NCBI RefSeq assembly: GCF_001751245.1
Contig: NZ_LJGU01000126.1
Span: 30 to 54,918 of the forward strand
Direction of reading: 5' to 3'
Source of the DNA: Streptomyces oceani
GTDB taxonomy: Bacteria; Actinomycetota; Actinomycetes; Streptomycetales; Streptomycetaceae
DNA length: 54,889 nucleotides
The notes beneath the pieces are model-generated. The model did no database searches, was not told the origin of the DNA, and worked only from the letters and a program-made list of their open reading frames with translations. Position 1 is the first letter of the stretch, and every line of letters begins with the position of its first letter. Below are positions 1-8,261 of the stretch, in pieces. The position numbers and the translations under genes were made by a program.

Positions 1-1224
1 CTGGTGGGGCGGCGGTTGGCGGTCCCCCTCCGGGAGGGCACCACCGGGTCCGCCCGGTTGGCTGGCCACACCCGGCTCGCCCCGCAGGTCCGGCACGCCC
101 CGTACGTCCGAGGCGTCGGCTCCGCCCGGGAAGGCGCCGTCGCGCGGAAGCTCGTCCGCCACCGTGCTCGACGCGTTGAAGGGCACCTGGCGGCGGGCCA
201 ACGCGTCGGCCAGGCTGGCCTCCTGCTCCGCGGTGGCCCTGCCTCCCACGGCCTCCTGTGCCATGGCCACCGACTGCCAGCCGGCCGGGTCCACGATGCC
301 GTCACTGACCGGCCCGCCGGGTCCGGCGGCGGCACCGCCCTCCTCCGCGGATTCGCGCTGACCACGCGCCTCGTACGAGTGGTTGCGGCCCTCCTGGAAA
401 CCGGCGAGCGCGGCTGCCGCTCCCTGCCCCATGGCCGCGGCGCCCCCCTGCCCCTGCTCCGGGGCGCCGGCGCCGGCAGGGTCCTCGGGAAACACCCCCC
501 AGCCGTACTCGGGTCGACTCGGCTGTCCCGTGGCGAAGGGCATCGTCCACTGCCCGGTCTCGGCCGGGTCGGTCGTCGCCGCCGGGGTCATGGGCATGGC
601 CGGGCCGCCGTCGATAAGCGGCGGCGTGTAACCCCCCTGAGCGTCCCCGGGTGCGGCCAGCGGGCTCTCCCCGGTGAAGGGTTGGGAGGGGTCCGGGCTG
701 CCCGGCGCGCCCGGCTCGGGCATCTGGACGAAGCCGGTGGCCTCGGCGTCGTAGTCGCCCCAGCCCTCCGGCACGGGAGGCATGCCGTAGCCGTACGGGA
801 CGGGCGCCGGGTAGCCGGGCACCTGCCCGACCTGCGGCGCCCCGTCCGGCCCGGACTGCTTCGGGTAGCCCTGGTGCGGGCCGTAGTCCCCGGGGGCCGG
901 AAAGCCACCGGGGGCCGGAAAGCCACCGGGGGCCAGATGACCGGCATGGCCGCCGTAGGGCGGGGGTTCGGCGTGCTCGCCGTAGCCGGCTGGGCTTCCG
1001 AGGTCGGGGGGGTTCTGCTGGCCGGGGTAGCCCGGGTGCTCGGGCAGCTGTGCGTGCTCCCCGTAGTCCCCGTGCTCCCCGTAGCCGGCGGCGTTCGCAT
1101 AGCCCCGGTACTCGGGGTGGTCAGGGTGCTCGGGGTAGCCGGGATAGCCGCCCGGTTCGCCGTACGCTCCCGGGTCGCCGTGCTCCGGCCCGACGGGGCC
1201 GCCGTGCGGGTCCTCGTTGGTCAT
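1..1224 (-). CDS. 2Fe-2S subunit of a molybdenum hydroxylase (xanthine dehydrogenase family), N-terminal part only
   Basis: The reading frame opens at the ATG at 1224 and runs 408 codons without a stop to the window edge, so only the N-terminal part is present. This part is low-complexity and rich in Gly, Pro, Tyr, Glu and His, with repeats such as GGFPAPGGFPAPG. Further in are DAEATGFVQMPE and PMTPAATTDPAETGQW, which I recall from the long N-terminal extension of Streptomyces 2Fe-2S subunits that sit beside an FAD subunit. The ferredoxin-like Cys motifs would lie beyond the edge. Its ATG overlaps the stop of the upstream FAD subunit gene (ATGA), so the two are translationally coupled. Identity rests on the neighbour and on recalled extension motifs; the enzyme's substrate cannot be told. 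Confidence 0.75.
   Translation of the reverse strand, partial: MTNEDPHGGPVGPEHGDPGAYGEPGGYPGYPEHPDHPEYRGYANAAGYGEHGDYGEHAQLPEHPGYPGQQNPPDLGSPAGYGEHAEPPPYGGHAGHLAPGGFPAPGGFPAPGDYGPHQGYPKQSGPDGAPQVGQVPGYPAPVPYGYGMPPVPEGWGDYDAEATGFVQMPEPGAPGSPDPSQPFTGESPLAAPGDAQGGYTPPLIDGGPAMPMTPAATTDPAETGQWTMPFATGQPSRPEYGWGVFPEDPAGAGAPEQGQGGAAAMGQGAAAALAGFQEGRNHSYEARGQRESAEEGGAAAGPGGPVSDGIVDPAGWQSVAMAQEAVGGRATAEQEASLADALARRQVPFNASSTVADELPRDGAFPGGADASDVRGVPDLRGEPGVASQPGGPGGALPEGDRQPPPHQ
891..934 (-). repeat. 18-bp in-frame tandem repeat in the 2Fe-2S subunit gene
   Basis: Two identical 18-bp units (891-908 and 909-926) and part of a third (to 934) lie in tandem. They are in frame and encode the repeated hexapeptide around GGFPAP in the disordered N-terminal extension. 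Copy number probably varies between strains by replication slippage without breaking the frame. Confidence 0.85.
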
Positions 1225-2162
1225 GCCAGTGACCTCCCGAGTCCGCGTCGTGCCAGCACGGACACCGTACGGCGCAGGTGCAGCGCCGCGGGAGGGAGTT
1301 CGGGCGGCTGCGCGCCGTCCTCGCCGGGCGCCGGGTCCGGAATGCAGGCCATCGCGACATACTCCCCGAAAGCGGCCAGCGCCTCGGGCGCCAGCCCACG
1401 CTGACCGTCCCAGTCGATGAGCGAGGCCACCCAGCGTTCCGCCTCGAGTGGCCGCAGCGGCATCGGCGCCACCGCTCCGATCGCGCAGCGTACGCTACGC
1501 CGGGCCGGGTCCAGAACCACCGCCGCGGACGCGAGGGCACGACCGGGCCCGGTGCGGCCGGTGGCCTTCAGGAAGGTCTGCGGGGCGTGCAACAGTGGCG
1601 CACGGACGTAGCCGACGATCTCCCCGGGCCGCAACATGTCCATCCCCGCCAGCAGATGGCTGACCGGCGTCTCCCGCCGCGCGCCGTCCGGACCGGCGAT
1701 GACCAGAGTGGCTTCCAGGGCGGCGAGCACCGGGAGGGTGTCACCCGTCAGCGCGGCGCTGACGATGTTCCCGCCGAGCGTCCCGGCGTTACGGACCTGC
1801 GGCGGCCCGGCGGCTCGGGCGCTGGCCGCGAGCGCGGGGATGAGGGCGGCGAAGTCGGGACGTCCCATCCGGGCGTGGGTGAGGCCGGCACCGAGCAGGG
1901 CGTGTCCGTCCAGGTACTCCCAGCCGCGGATCTCGCTGATCCGCCCCAGTCCGACCAACGCCGCGGGGCGCAGCTCCCCGGAGTTCACCCCCGCCATCAG
2001 GTCGGTGCCTCCGGCGACCGGCACGGCGGCGGGCATGGCCGCGAGTGCCGACACGGCGTCGTCCAGCGTGTTCGGCAACACGACCGACGAGGTGGCCGGT
2101 TGACCGGCCGGCGGCGCGGCAGGCTGCCCGGCCGACGGCGCATGCGGTGCGTGCGTGCTCAA
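1221..2162 (-). CDS. FAD-binding subunit of a molybdenum hydroxylase (xanthine dehydrogenase family)
   Basis: This 313-residue protein is the medium, FAD-carrying subunit that passes electrons between the 2Fe-2S clusters and the acceptor in xanthine/CO dehydrogenase-type enzymes. The family's FAD-binding loops are visible: PVAGGTDLM at residues 48-56 and RNAGTLGGN at 124-132. The C-terminal CO_deh_flav_C-like part follows (VRCAIGAVAPMPLR). I chose the TTG at 2162 because GGAAGGGG lies just upstream and family members as I recall them begin MSTHAP; an in-frame start at 2246 would add 28 unlike residues. It overlaps the next gene by ATGA at 1221-1224. The catalytic molybdopterin subunit is not in the window. 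Confidence 0.88.
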   Translation of the reverse strand: MSTHAPHAPSAGQPAAPPAGQPATSSVVLPNTLDDAVSALAAMPAAVPVAGGTDLMAGVNSGELRPAALVGLGRISEIRGWEYLDGHALLGAGLTHARMGRPDFAALIPALAASARAAGPPQVRNAGTLGGNIVSAALTGDTLPVLAALEATLVIAGPDGARRETPVSHLLAGMDMLRPGEIVGYVRAPLLHAPQTFLKATGRTGPGRALASAAVVLDPARRSVRCAIGAVAPMPLRPLEAERWVASLIDWDGQRGLAPEALAAFGEYVAMACIPDPAPGEDGAQPPELPPAALHLRRTVSVLARRGLGRSLA

Positions 2163-2365
2163 TCCAGCTGCCCCTTCCCCGGCGCGTCCCGGCTGCACTG
2201 CCGTACGGTACGTGCTCGCAACCCGGACATGGCAACTCTGGCACATCTCGACCAGCTGTTGACACGAGGGTCCGTGAAGGGGTGGTTCGCCCCGCTGTCC
2301 CCGAACTGACCTGTATGCGGTGGGTTCGTGGCTGATACGACGGATGCCGCACCGTCAGCGGTTCT

Positions 2366-2421
2366 CGTGGCTGGTACGGCGACCAGCCACGAAACCGCTG
2401 CTGGTCGCCGTACCAGCCACG
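2366..2421. terminator. Perfect 21-bp inverted repeat, likely terminator of the hexosaminidase operon
   Basis: Arms 2366-2386 and 2401-2421 are perfect reverse complements around a 14-base loop. The hairpin lies 67 bases past the hexosaminidase stop and before the FAD subunit gene. No T-run follows, which is usual for Streptomyces terminators. The rest of the 2163-2487 gap holds a degenerate copy of one arm near 2328-2348 and no gene. Confidence 0.65.
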
Positions 2422-2487
2422 AATGCCGGACTCGATGACACTGAGGGCGCCTTGTACGGGTTACCGGCGGTGCGCCCCCGGCACAGC

Positions 2488-4227
2488 TCAAACGATCGGG
2501 GGAGCCCCCTCGATCGGACGTCCGAGCACCCCGGGGCGGCGCTGCCAGGGGCGCGGACCGCTGTCCGGCCGGTAGTCCACACCCAGCGCGTCGAGCCGGG
2601 CGAAGTGGGCACGGTGCAGCCGCTGCTGGAAGCCGGCGAAGTCCCGCTGCTCGGGTGGCGGCAGCGGGGACCAGGCCACCTCCGCGAGGGCGACGAGCCG
2701 AGGATAGGTCTGGTACTCGAGGCGCTGCCTGGTCTCGGCCACCTCGGTCCACATGTTGGCCTGGGCGCCCAGCACCCGCTCGGCGTGTGGGGTGTCGGCC
2801 AGTTCGGGCGGGACCGGTTCGAAGTGGTAGACGTCGCGCAGGGTGCGTACGTAGCCGATCGGCACCGGCTCGTCCTCGCCCGGGTGCTGCCGGTGATCCA
2901 GGTACACCTGCTGCTCCGGGCACATCACCACGTCGTGACCGGCCCGCGCGGCCTCGACCCCGCCGGAGTAGCCGCGCCAGGAGGAGACGGCGGCGCCGCG
3001 GCTCAGTCCGGTGGCGGTCGTGTCAGAGCCCGCGTCGGAACTCGTGTCGGAGCCCGCGCCACCGCCCTGCAGAACCTCGTCCCAGCCGATGAGGCGCCGG
3101 CCCCGAGCGGCCAGCCAGCGGTCGAAGTGCCGGATGAACCATGCCTGCAGCTCGTCCTCGTCCCGCAGACCCTCCTCCCGCATGCGCTGTTGCGCGGTCT
3201 CGGAGGCGCGCCACTGCTCCTTGGGGCACTCGTCTCCGCCGATGTGCACGAACGGCCCGGGGAAGAGCTCCAGCAGCTCCTCGAAGACCCCGGTGTAGAA
3301 GTCCAGCGTGGTGTCCGTCGGCGACAGGACGTTGGGGTTGATGCCCCAGTCGTCCCACACCTCGAGTGCGACCGTGTCGAGGACGTCCGTGTTCCCCAGC
3401 TCCGGGTAGGCGGCGATGGCGGCCTGCGAGTGCCCGGGGACGTCGATCTCCGGGACGATCGTGATGTGCCGCTCGGCGGCGTACGCGACGATCTCGCGGA
3501 TGTCCTCCTGGGTGTAGTAGCCGCCGTGCGGCCGTTCGTCCCAGCGGGGCGACGCACGGTGTCCCTGGCGACTGCGGTGCCGCCAGGCGGCGGTCTCGGT
3601 GAGCCGGGGGTAGCGCTTGATCTCCACCCGCCAGCCCTGGTCGTCGGTCAGGTGCAGGTGCAGCACGTTCAGCTTGTGCGCGGCCAGTTGGTCGAGGCAG
3701 CGCAGCACCGTGTCCTTGGGCTGGAAGTGGCGCGCGACGTCGAGCATGTAGCCGCGCCAGCCGAACCGTGGCGCGTCCTCGATGAGTTGGGCCGGCACCC
3801 GCCAGCTCCGGCCGGGCACCGGAGGTGCCTGCCGGTGGGCCGCCGGGCCGAGCAGCTGCCGGAGTGTCTGCGCGCCCCAGAAGGCGCCGGTGGCGCTGCC
3901 GCCGGCGATCCGGAGTTCACTCGAGGAGACCGTCAGCCGGTAGCCCTCCGGGCCGAGTTCCGTACGCACGCCGGGGTCCAGGACCAGTCGTACGACGCTG
4001 GGTTCTGGTCGCGGGTCCGAGTCCGACGGCAGGGGGAAACCGGTGGCGGCGCCGAGCGTCGTACGGAGCCAGTGGGCCACGCCCTCGGTCCCGGGCTCGG
4101 CGGCCAGCACGGTCCGTGCGGTGAGGTCGAAGTCACCGCCGGCGGTGCCGATTTCGATCCGGCGCGGGGCCGGCACGAGGTCGTGGGTGTCGGATGCGGT
4201 GTCGTGAGGGGCCTGGGGTTGAGCCAT
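2488..4227 (-). CDS. Beta-N-acetylhexosaminidase, glycoside hydrolase family 20
   Basis: This 579-residue enzyme releases terminal GlcNAc from chito-oligosaccharides. The N-terminal GH20b domain spans about residues 18-150 and the catalytic TIM barrel about 155-555. The catalytic Asp-Glu pair is D332-E333 in HIGGDECPKEQW; family motifs HLHLTDDQGWR (190-200) and PEIDVPGHSQAAI (259-271) are present. There is no signal peptide, so it should act in the cytoplasm on imported sugar. A Gly/Ser/Asp/Thr-rich insert near 405-430 interrupts the barrel and is probably a flexible loop. It lies 124 bp after the two permease genes and the binding-protein gene on the same strand, and is likely cotranscribed with them. 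GGGAG precedes the ATG. Confidence 0.93.
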   Translation of the reverse strand: MAQPQAPHDTASDTHDLVPAPRRIEIGTAGGDFDLTARTVLAAEPGTEGVAHWLRTTLGAATGFPLPSDSDPRPEPSVVRLVLDPGVRTELGPEGYRLTVSSSELRIAGGSATGAFWGAQTLRQLLGPAAHRQAPPVPGRSWRVPAQLIEDAPRFGWRGYMLDVARHFQPKDTVLRCLDQLAAHKLNVLHLHLTDDQGWRVEIKRYPRLTETAAWRHRSRQGHRASPRWDERPHGGYYTQEDIREIVAYAAERHITIVPEIDVPGHSQAAIAAYPELGNTDVLDTVALEVWDDWGINPNVLSPTDTTLDFYTGVFEELLELFPGPFVHIGGDECPKEQWRASETAQQRMREEGLRDEDELQAWFIRHFDRWLAARGRRLIGWDEVLQGGGAGSDTSSDAGSDTTATGLSRGAAVSSWRGYSGGVEAARAGHDVVMCPEQQVYLDHRQHPGEDEPVPIGYVRTLRDVYHFEPVPPELADTPHAERVLGAQANMWTEVAETRQRLEYQTYPRLVALAEVAWSPLPPPEQRDFAGFQQRLHRAHFARLDALGVDYRPDSGPRPWQRRPGVLGRPIEGAPPIV

Positions 4228-4248
4228 CTCGCTGCTCCCGTCTGCTGC

Positions 4249-4284
4249 GTCGTACGTGTCGTACGTGTCGTACGTGTCGTACGT
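4249..4284. repeat. Four tandem copies of a 9-bp unit between permease and hexosaminidase genes
   Basis: The unit GTCGTACGT occurs four times without a gap. It lies in the non-coding 124-bp gap within the presumed operon, 22 bases upstream of the hexosaminidase start, and would fall in its mRNA leader. Each unit contains the palindrome CGTACG. Function unknown. Confidence 0.9.
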
Positions 4285-4351
4285 CGTCCGTGTCGGTGGT
4301 GTCGGCGGCCGCCCCGGGGCGGGTGCCCCCTGGTACGGCCGCCGTGTCCGC

Positions 4352-5206
4352 TCAGTCCTTCACCGCGCCGCCCAGTCCGGACACCAACCGCCGCTGCACG
4401 GCGACGAAGAAGATCAGCACCGGGATGGTCATGATGGTCGATCCGGCCATCACGCCGCCCCAGTCCGGGGTCTCGGTGTCGAAGAAGACCAACAGGGCCA
4501 TCGGCAGCGTGGAGTTCTCCGTCGCGCTGATGATGAACGACTTGGCGAACAGGAAGTCGTTCCAGGTGGAGATGAACGAGAACACGCTGGTGGCCACCAG
4601 CCCGGGCAGGACGAGTGGGAAGAGGATCTGCCAGAGGAATCTCGTCCGACTGGCGCCGTCGATGAACGCCTGTTCCTCCAGGGCCTCCGGTACGGCCTTC
4701 ACGAATCCCCGCAGCATCCATATCGCGAAGGGCAACGAGAAGGCGATGTGCGGAAGGATAAGCGAGTAGAGCGTGTTGAGCGCGTCGACGTCCCGCATCA
4801 GGAAGAACATCGGGATGGTCAACGCCTCGATCGGCACCATCTGCGCGGTCAGGAACATCACCAGCAGAGTGGTACGGAAACGGAAACGGAATCGGGTGAC
4901 GGCGGTGGCCGCCAGAAAGGCGATCAACGCCGAGGCGATGACCACGGCGCCGGCCACCAGCAGGCTGTTGAGGAAGTACCGGCCGAAGTCCTGCTGTTCG
5001 AAGACCCGTCGGAAGGCGTCCAGGCTCGGGTTCAGCGTCCAGGGACGTGGCTGGTCGGACTGCACCTCACTGGCCGGTTTGAAGGCGGACAGCACCATCC
5101 AGTACAGCGGGAAGGCCACGACCACGGCGATCAGCACCGTCGAGGTCTCGGCGACCAGCCGCCAGGGGCGGCGTATCCGCCCGAGGCGCTTGGGGACGCG
5201 TGTCAT
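4352..5206 (-). CDS. Carbohydrate ABC transporter permease (MalG-like)
   Basis: This 284-residue integral membrane protein has six predicted membrane segments and the cytoplasmic EAA loop that docks the ATPase (EALEEQAFIDGASRTRF, about residues 185-202). It forms the channel with the permease encoded upstream, whose stop codon it overlaps (ATGA, 5203-5206). The context of a sugar-binding lipoprotein and an intracellular GH20 enzyme points to uptake of N,N'-diacetylchitobiose or related GlcNAc oligomers. No ATPase gene is nearby; Streptomyces carbohydrate importers of this family commonly share the ATPase MsiK, so that is presumed here. Confidence 0.9.
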   Translation of the reverse strand: MTRVPKRLGRIRRPWRLVAETSTVLIAVVVAFPLYWMVLSAFKPASEVQSDQPRPWTLNPSLDAFRRVFEQQDFGRYFLNSLLVAGAVVIASALIAFLAATAVTRFRFRFRTTLLVMFLTAQMVPIEALTIPMFFLMRDVDALNTLYSLILPHIAFSLPFAIWMLRGFVKAVPEALEEQAFIDGASRTRFLWQILFPLVLPGLVATSVFSFISTWNDFLFAKSFIISATENSTLPMALLVFFDTETPDWGGVMAGSTIMTIPVLIFFVAVQRRLVSGLGGAVKD

Positions 5207-6120
5207 ATCTCCTCACCCCTCCGCCGCAGCAGGCGCAGATAGACCAACGTGACGCCGAGCAGAATCAGCAGCATCACGACGCCGATGGCCGAACCGAGGC
5301 TGTACTGCGAGGAGGCGAACGCCTTTTGGTAGGCGTAGACGTTCAGCACCAGATTCTGTCCGGCGATGCCTCCGCCGTCCGTCATGACGTAGATCTGGGT
5401 GAACACCTTGAAGTCCCAGATGATGGACTGGATGGTCACCACGACCAGGATCGGCCGCAGCATCGGCGCCATGACGCTCCGCCAGATCCGCAGGCTGGAC
5501 GCTCCGTCCAGGGCGGCGGCCTCCAGCACCTCGCTCGGAATGGCGCGGATTCCGGCGTACATCGTCACCATCACGAACGGGAAGGAACACCAGACGATTT
5601 CCAGGAACACCAGGAAGAAGGCGCTGTAGCGACCGTACGTCCAGGCGAAGTCGCCCAGGCCGAGCAGCTTGTTCACCGGGCCGAAGTCCGGGTCGAACAG
5701 GAACACCCAGACCGTGGAACCGGTGATGGCCGGAGTGGCCCAGGCGCCGAGCGCGGCCAGCATCAGCATCAGCCGGGGCACCGCCCGCACCCTGGTGAGC
5801 AGTACGGCCAGCGCGCAGCCGACCGTGAGCGTGCCGCTGACGCAGGCCGTCGCGAACACCAGGGTGGCCAGCAGCACGCTCCAGAACTGCCGGTCGCCGA
5901 ACAGCTCGGCGTAGTTCCCCAGCCCCTGGAAGGTGGCCGGCTCGCCACCGCTGACCTGTGCCTGGGTGTACTCCAGCAGGGATATCAGCCCGAGTTGGTA
6001 GATCGGGTACGCGAGCAGCGCGGCCAACACCACCAGCGCGGGCGCCAGGTAGAGCCAGGGCGTCCACCGGCCGCCGCGCCGGCCGGTGACACGCGCCTGG
6101 GCGAGCGCGGTACGGGTCAC
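5203..6120 (-). CDS. Carbohydrate ABC transporter permease (MalF-like)
   Basis: This 305-residue permease starts with a short basic cytoplasmic stretch, followed by a hydrophobic segment at about residues 21-42 (LYLAPALVVLAALLAYPIY) and five more. The EAA loop reads EVLEAAALDGASSLRIWRS, about residues 195-213. It pairs with the MalG-like permease. Translation starts at a GTG at 6120 that overlaps the stop of the binding-protein gene (GTGA); the 3' end overlaps the next permease gene by 4 bp. The tight coupling supports one transcription unit from about 7.5 kb down to the hexosaminidase gene. Confidence 0.9.
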   Translation of the reverse strand: MTRTALAQARVTGRRGGRWTPWLYLAPALVVLAALLAYPIYQLGLISLLEYTQAQVSGGEPATFQGLGNYAELFGDRQFWSVLLATLVFATACVSGTLTVGCALAVLLTRVRAVPRLMLMLAALGAWATPAITGSTVWVFLFDPDFGPVNKLLGLGDFAWTYGRYSAFFLVFLEIVWCSFPFVMVTMYAGIRAIPSEVLEAAALDGASSLRIWRSVMAPMLRPILVVVTIQSIIWDFKVFTQIYVMTDGGGIAGQNLVLNVYAYQKAFASSQYSLGSAIGVVMLLILLGVTLVYLRLLRRRGEEI

Positions 6121-7415
6121 TGGGCGAATGCCTCATCCATCTTCCGAGCCGCCTCGGCCGTGGCCTCGTCCACGTCCTTCTTGCCACTGGCGACCTGCTG
6201 GAACATGGTCTGCAGCACCATCCCCGCGTCGATCTTCGCCCAGGCAGGGCTGACCGGCACGAACTCGGTGCCCGCCTCCAGGGTCTCCACGAAGGGCTGG
6301 ACGTACGGCGCTTCGTCGGCGGCCCGCTCGCGTACGTCACCGAAGGTCGGCAGGAAGCCCATCGCCTCGAAGAGCCGCCACTGCGTCTTCTTCCCGGCGA
6401 GCTGCTTGACCAGGTCGACGGCGAGGGTGCGGTGGGAGGTGCTCTTCATCACCCCGAGGTTGTTGCCGCCGGCGAAGGCGGGCGCGATCTCGCCCTCGCT
6501 GGTCCCCGGCAGTGGCACGACGTCGTACTCGCCCTTGACCTGACTGTCCTCCACGGCCTGCCGGTTGAAGTCCCCGCCGATGACCATGCCGGCCTTGCCG
6601 TTGGTGAACGCCTCGACGTTCTCGTTTCCGCCCATCTGGGCGCAGGTGCTGGCGGGGCAGTTCCGCTCGCCGAACAGGTCGGTGTACGCCTTGACGCCCG
6701 CCCGGGAGCTCTCGCTGTCGATGGTGGAGCTCCAGGCGCCGTCCTTCTGCTCGGCGAGGTCGCCGCCGTGCGCCCAGATGTAGGGCATGGCGCCGTAGGT
6801 GTAGGTGCCGCCGACCGCCAGGCCGTACAACTCGGGGCGTTGGTCGCGGATCTTTCGCGCGGTCTCGGCGACCTCGTCGAGGGTCTTCGGCACTTTGAGG
6901 CCGAGGTCGTCGAAGACGTCGGTGCGGTAGTAGAGGGCGCGTACGCCGACGAACAGCGGGGCGCCGTAGATCTTCCCGTCCACCGTGGCCGACTCGCGGG
7001 CGGTGGGGTCGGTGTCCTTGGTCGCGCCCCAGCTCTCGAACTCCTGGGTGATGTCGGCCAGTCCGCCGTCCTTGACGTAGCCGGCGGTGTCGGTGTTGCC
7101 GAACTCGATGACGTCCGGGGCGGATTCCGGGTCGTTGAGCGCGCCCTTCATCTTCTCCGCGCGGCTGTCCACCGGGATGTACTGCACCTCGACGGTCACG
7201 TCGTCGTGCTTCTTCTCGTACGCCCGGATGGCGTCGTCCATGACCTGCTTCTTCGGCTTGTTGTTCACCTCCTTGAACAGCCACACCCGCAGCGTGCCGC
7301 TCTTCTTGTCCTCGTTCGAGTCGTCCGCCGAGGTGGAGGGGGCACAGCCGGCGGCCGTCAGGGTCGCGAGAGCGAGTGCCAGGGCGGAAGCGGTGAAACG
7401 GGCGGAGACTCTCAT
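6117..7415 (-). CDS. Extracellular sugar-binding lipoprotein of an ABC importer
   Basis: This 432-residue protein has a lipoprotein signal ending in LTAAGC, with Cys24 as the predicted lipidated residue, followed by a Ser/Asp/Lys-rich linker. The rest is a type-1 solute-binding protein (SBP_bac_1/MalE-like): RVWLFKEVNNKPKKQ at the start of the mature part, then VIEFGNTDTAGYV and GMVIGGDFNRQAV. It would capture the sugar outside the membrane for the two permeases. The ATG at 7415 is preceded by AAGGGGAG; an upstream in-frame extension to 7523 lacks a ribosome site and would bury the signal peptide. The ligand is inferred from the GH20 neighbour as a GlcNAc oligomer. Confidence 0.9.
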   Translation of the reverse strand: MRVSARFTASALALALATLTAAGCAPSTSADDSNEDKKSGTLRVWLFKEVNNKPKKQVMDDAIRAYEKKHDDVTVEVQYIPVDSRAEKMKGALNDPESAPDVIEFGNTDTAGYVKDGGLADITQEFESWGATKDTDPTARESATVDGKIYGAPLFVGVRALYYRTDVFDDLGLKVPKTLDEVAETARKIRDQRPELYGLAVGGTYTYGAMPYIWAHGGDLAEQKDGAWSSTIDSESSRAGVKAYTDLFGERNCPASTCAQMGGNENVEAFTNGKAGMVIGGDFNRQAVEDSQVKGEYDVVPLPGTSEGEIAPAFAGGNNLGVMKSTSHRTLAVDLVKQLAGKKTQWRLFEAMGFLPTFGDVRERAADEAPYVQPFVETLEAGTEFVPVSPAWAKIDAGMVLQTMFQQVASGKKDVDEATAEAARKMDEAFAQ

Positions 7416-7434
7416 AACGCGCACTCCCCTTGGA

Positions 7435-7449
7435 TTGCAACATACGCAA
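7435..7449. promoter_or_regulatory. Candidate operator TTGC-N7-GCAA in the importer leader
   Basis: A TTGC-N7-GCAA inverted repeat lies 20-34 bases upstream of the binding-protein start, overlapping the ribosome-binding region. Spaced inverted repeats of this kind are often LacI- or GntR-type operators, but arms of four bases could arise by chance. Confidence 0.3.
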
Positions 7450-7510
7450 CTGATGTTTCGTGCTGCACAACTTCGCAGGGAGGTTATGGGCGCGGACGGC
7501 CGCGCACAAT

Positions 7511-7522
7511 AGGTCTCGACCA
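7511..7522. promoter_or_regulatory. DasR-like (dre) site upstream of the chito-oligosaccharide importer
   Basis: AGGTCTCGACCA matches 10 of 12 bases of the core of the DasR box as I recall it (TGGTCTAGACCA). It lies 96-107 bp upstream of the binding-protein start and abuts a TATTGT on the minus strand (7506-7511) that could be the -10 box. DasR is the Streptomyces GntR-family repressor of GlcNAc and chitin genes, which suits this operon. Confidence 0.5.
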
Positions 7523-7629
7523 ATCCGTAACAGCTGGAGCGTTCCGTGCAACGCCCGCCCGGTTCACGGCGCGCACACGACTCGCACGAGGCGCCTCACG
7601 CGTGACCGGTCCGCGTCGGGCCGCACACG

Positions 7630-7683
7630 ACACAGCGCGCCGTGTCGACCTCCCGGTCGGGAGGTGGACACGGCGCGCTGTGT
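7630..7683. terminator. Long hairpin, terminator of the DUF3039 gene
   Basis: Arms 7630-7655 and 7658-7683 pair at 25 of 26 positions around a 2-base loop. The hairpin lies 118 bases past the DUF3039 stop. The 386-base gap 7416-7801 otherwise holds only the importer promoter region with the two candidate operator sites; no gene was seen. Confidence 0.75.
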
Positions 7684-7801
7684 TCACGGGCGGCACTCGA
7701 GAGCGGTCAGTCGGACACGGCCCACACGGCCTGCATGGCCACCCCGGCGGTCTCACGGGGCGCCGAGGCCACGCACTGGCGCCGGCAGGGTCAGCCGGCG
7801 G

Positions 7802-8104
7802 TCACTTCTTGCCGTCGCCCTTGCCGTTGCCGTCCTTGCCGTTCTTGTCGCCGTTGGGCCCCATGGTTTCGAAGATCTCCTTGCACACGGGGCAGACCGG
7901 ATACTTCTTCGGATCCCGCCCCGGCACCCAGACCTTGCCGCAGAGCGCGACGACGGGCGTACCGTCCATCGCGCTCGCCATGATCTTGTCCTTCTGGACA
8001 TAGTGGGCGAACCGCTCGTGGTCGCCGTCGCCATGCGATGTCTGTGGGGTCGGCTCGACCAGCGTGCCGGTGCCCGCCCCGCGCTCGGGCTCGAGTGTGC
8101 TCAT
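7802..8104 (-). CDS. DUF3039 small zinc-ribbon-like protein
   Basis: This 100-residue actinobacterial protein of unknown function carries a probable metal-binding set: a Cys in VVALCGKVWVPGRDP and a CxxC in YPVCPVCKEIFE. The C-terminal tail is a run of Gly, Asn, Lys and Asp (GDKNGKDGNGKGDGKK), probably disordered. The ATG at 8104 fits the family start MSTLEPER; the frame could be extended upstream to 8212, but without a ribosome site. It sits alone between the importer operon and the YqgE gene, both on the same strand. Confidence 0.8.
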   Translation of the reverse strand: MSTLEPERGAGTGTLVEPTPQTSHGDGDHERFAHYVQKDKIMASAMDGTPVVALCGKVWVPGRDPKKYPVCPVCKEIFETMGPNGDKNGKDGNGKGDGKK

Positions 8105-8261
8105 GTCGCCCAAGCCTAAACGGTGTGCGGGCCGTTTGAGGCGGACACTGGTCAGGCGCGTACGAACATCCGCGGGCCTCGCGTCGTATGCTCCAGAGCC
8201 TTCGGACCCCAACCGCGATCCGGGCCGCGAGCGAGGTCGGTTCAGGGAAGCCGCGACGAGG

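Noticed and set aside
2320..4434. A 704-codon plus-strand frame across the hexosaminidase gene
   Set aside because: It is the complement of a well-supported GH20 gene and shows no domain or ribosome site.
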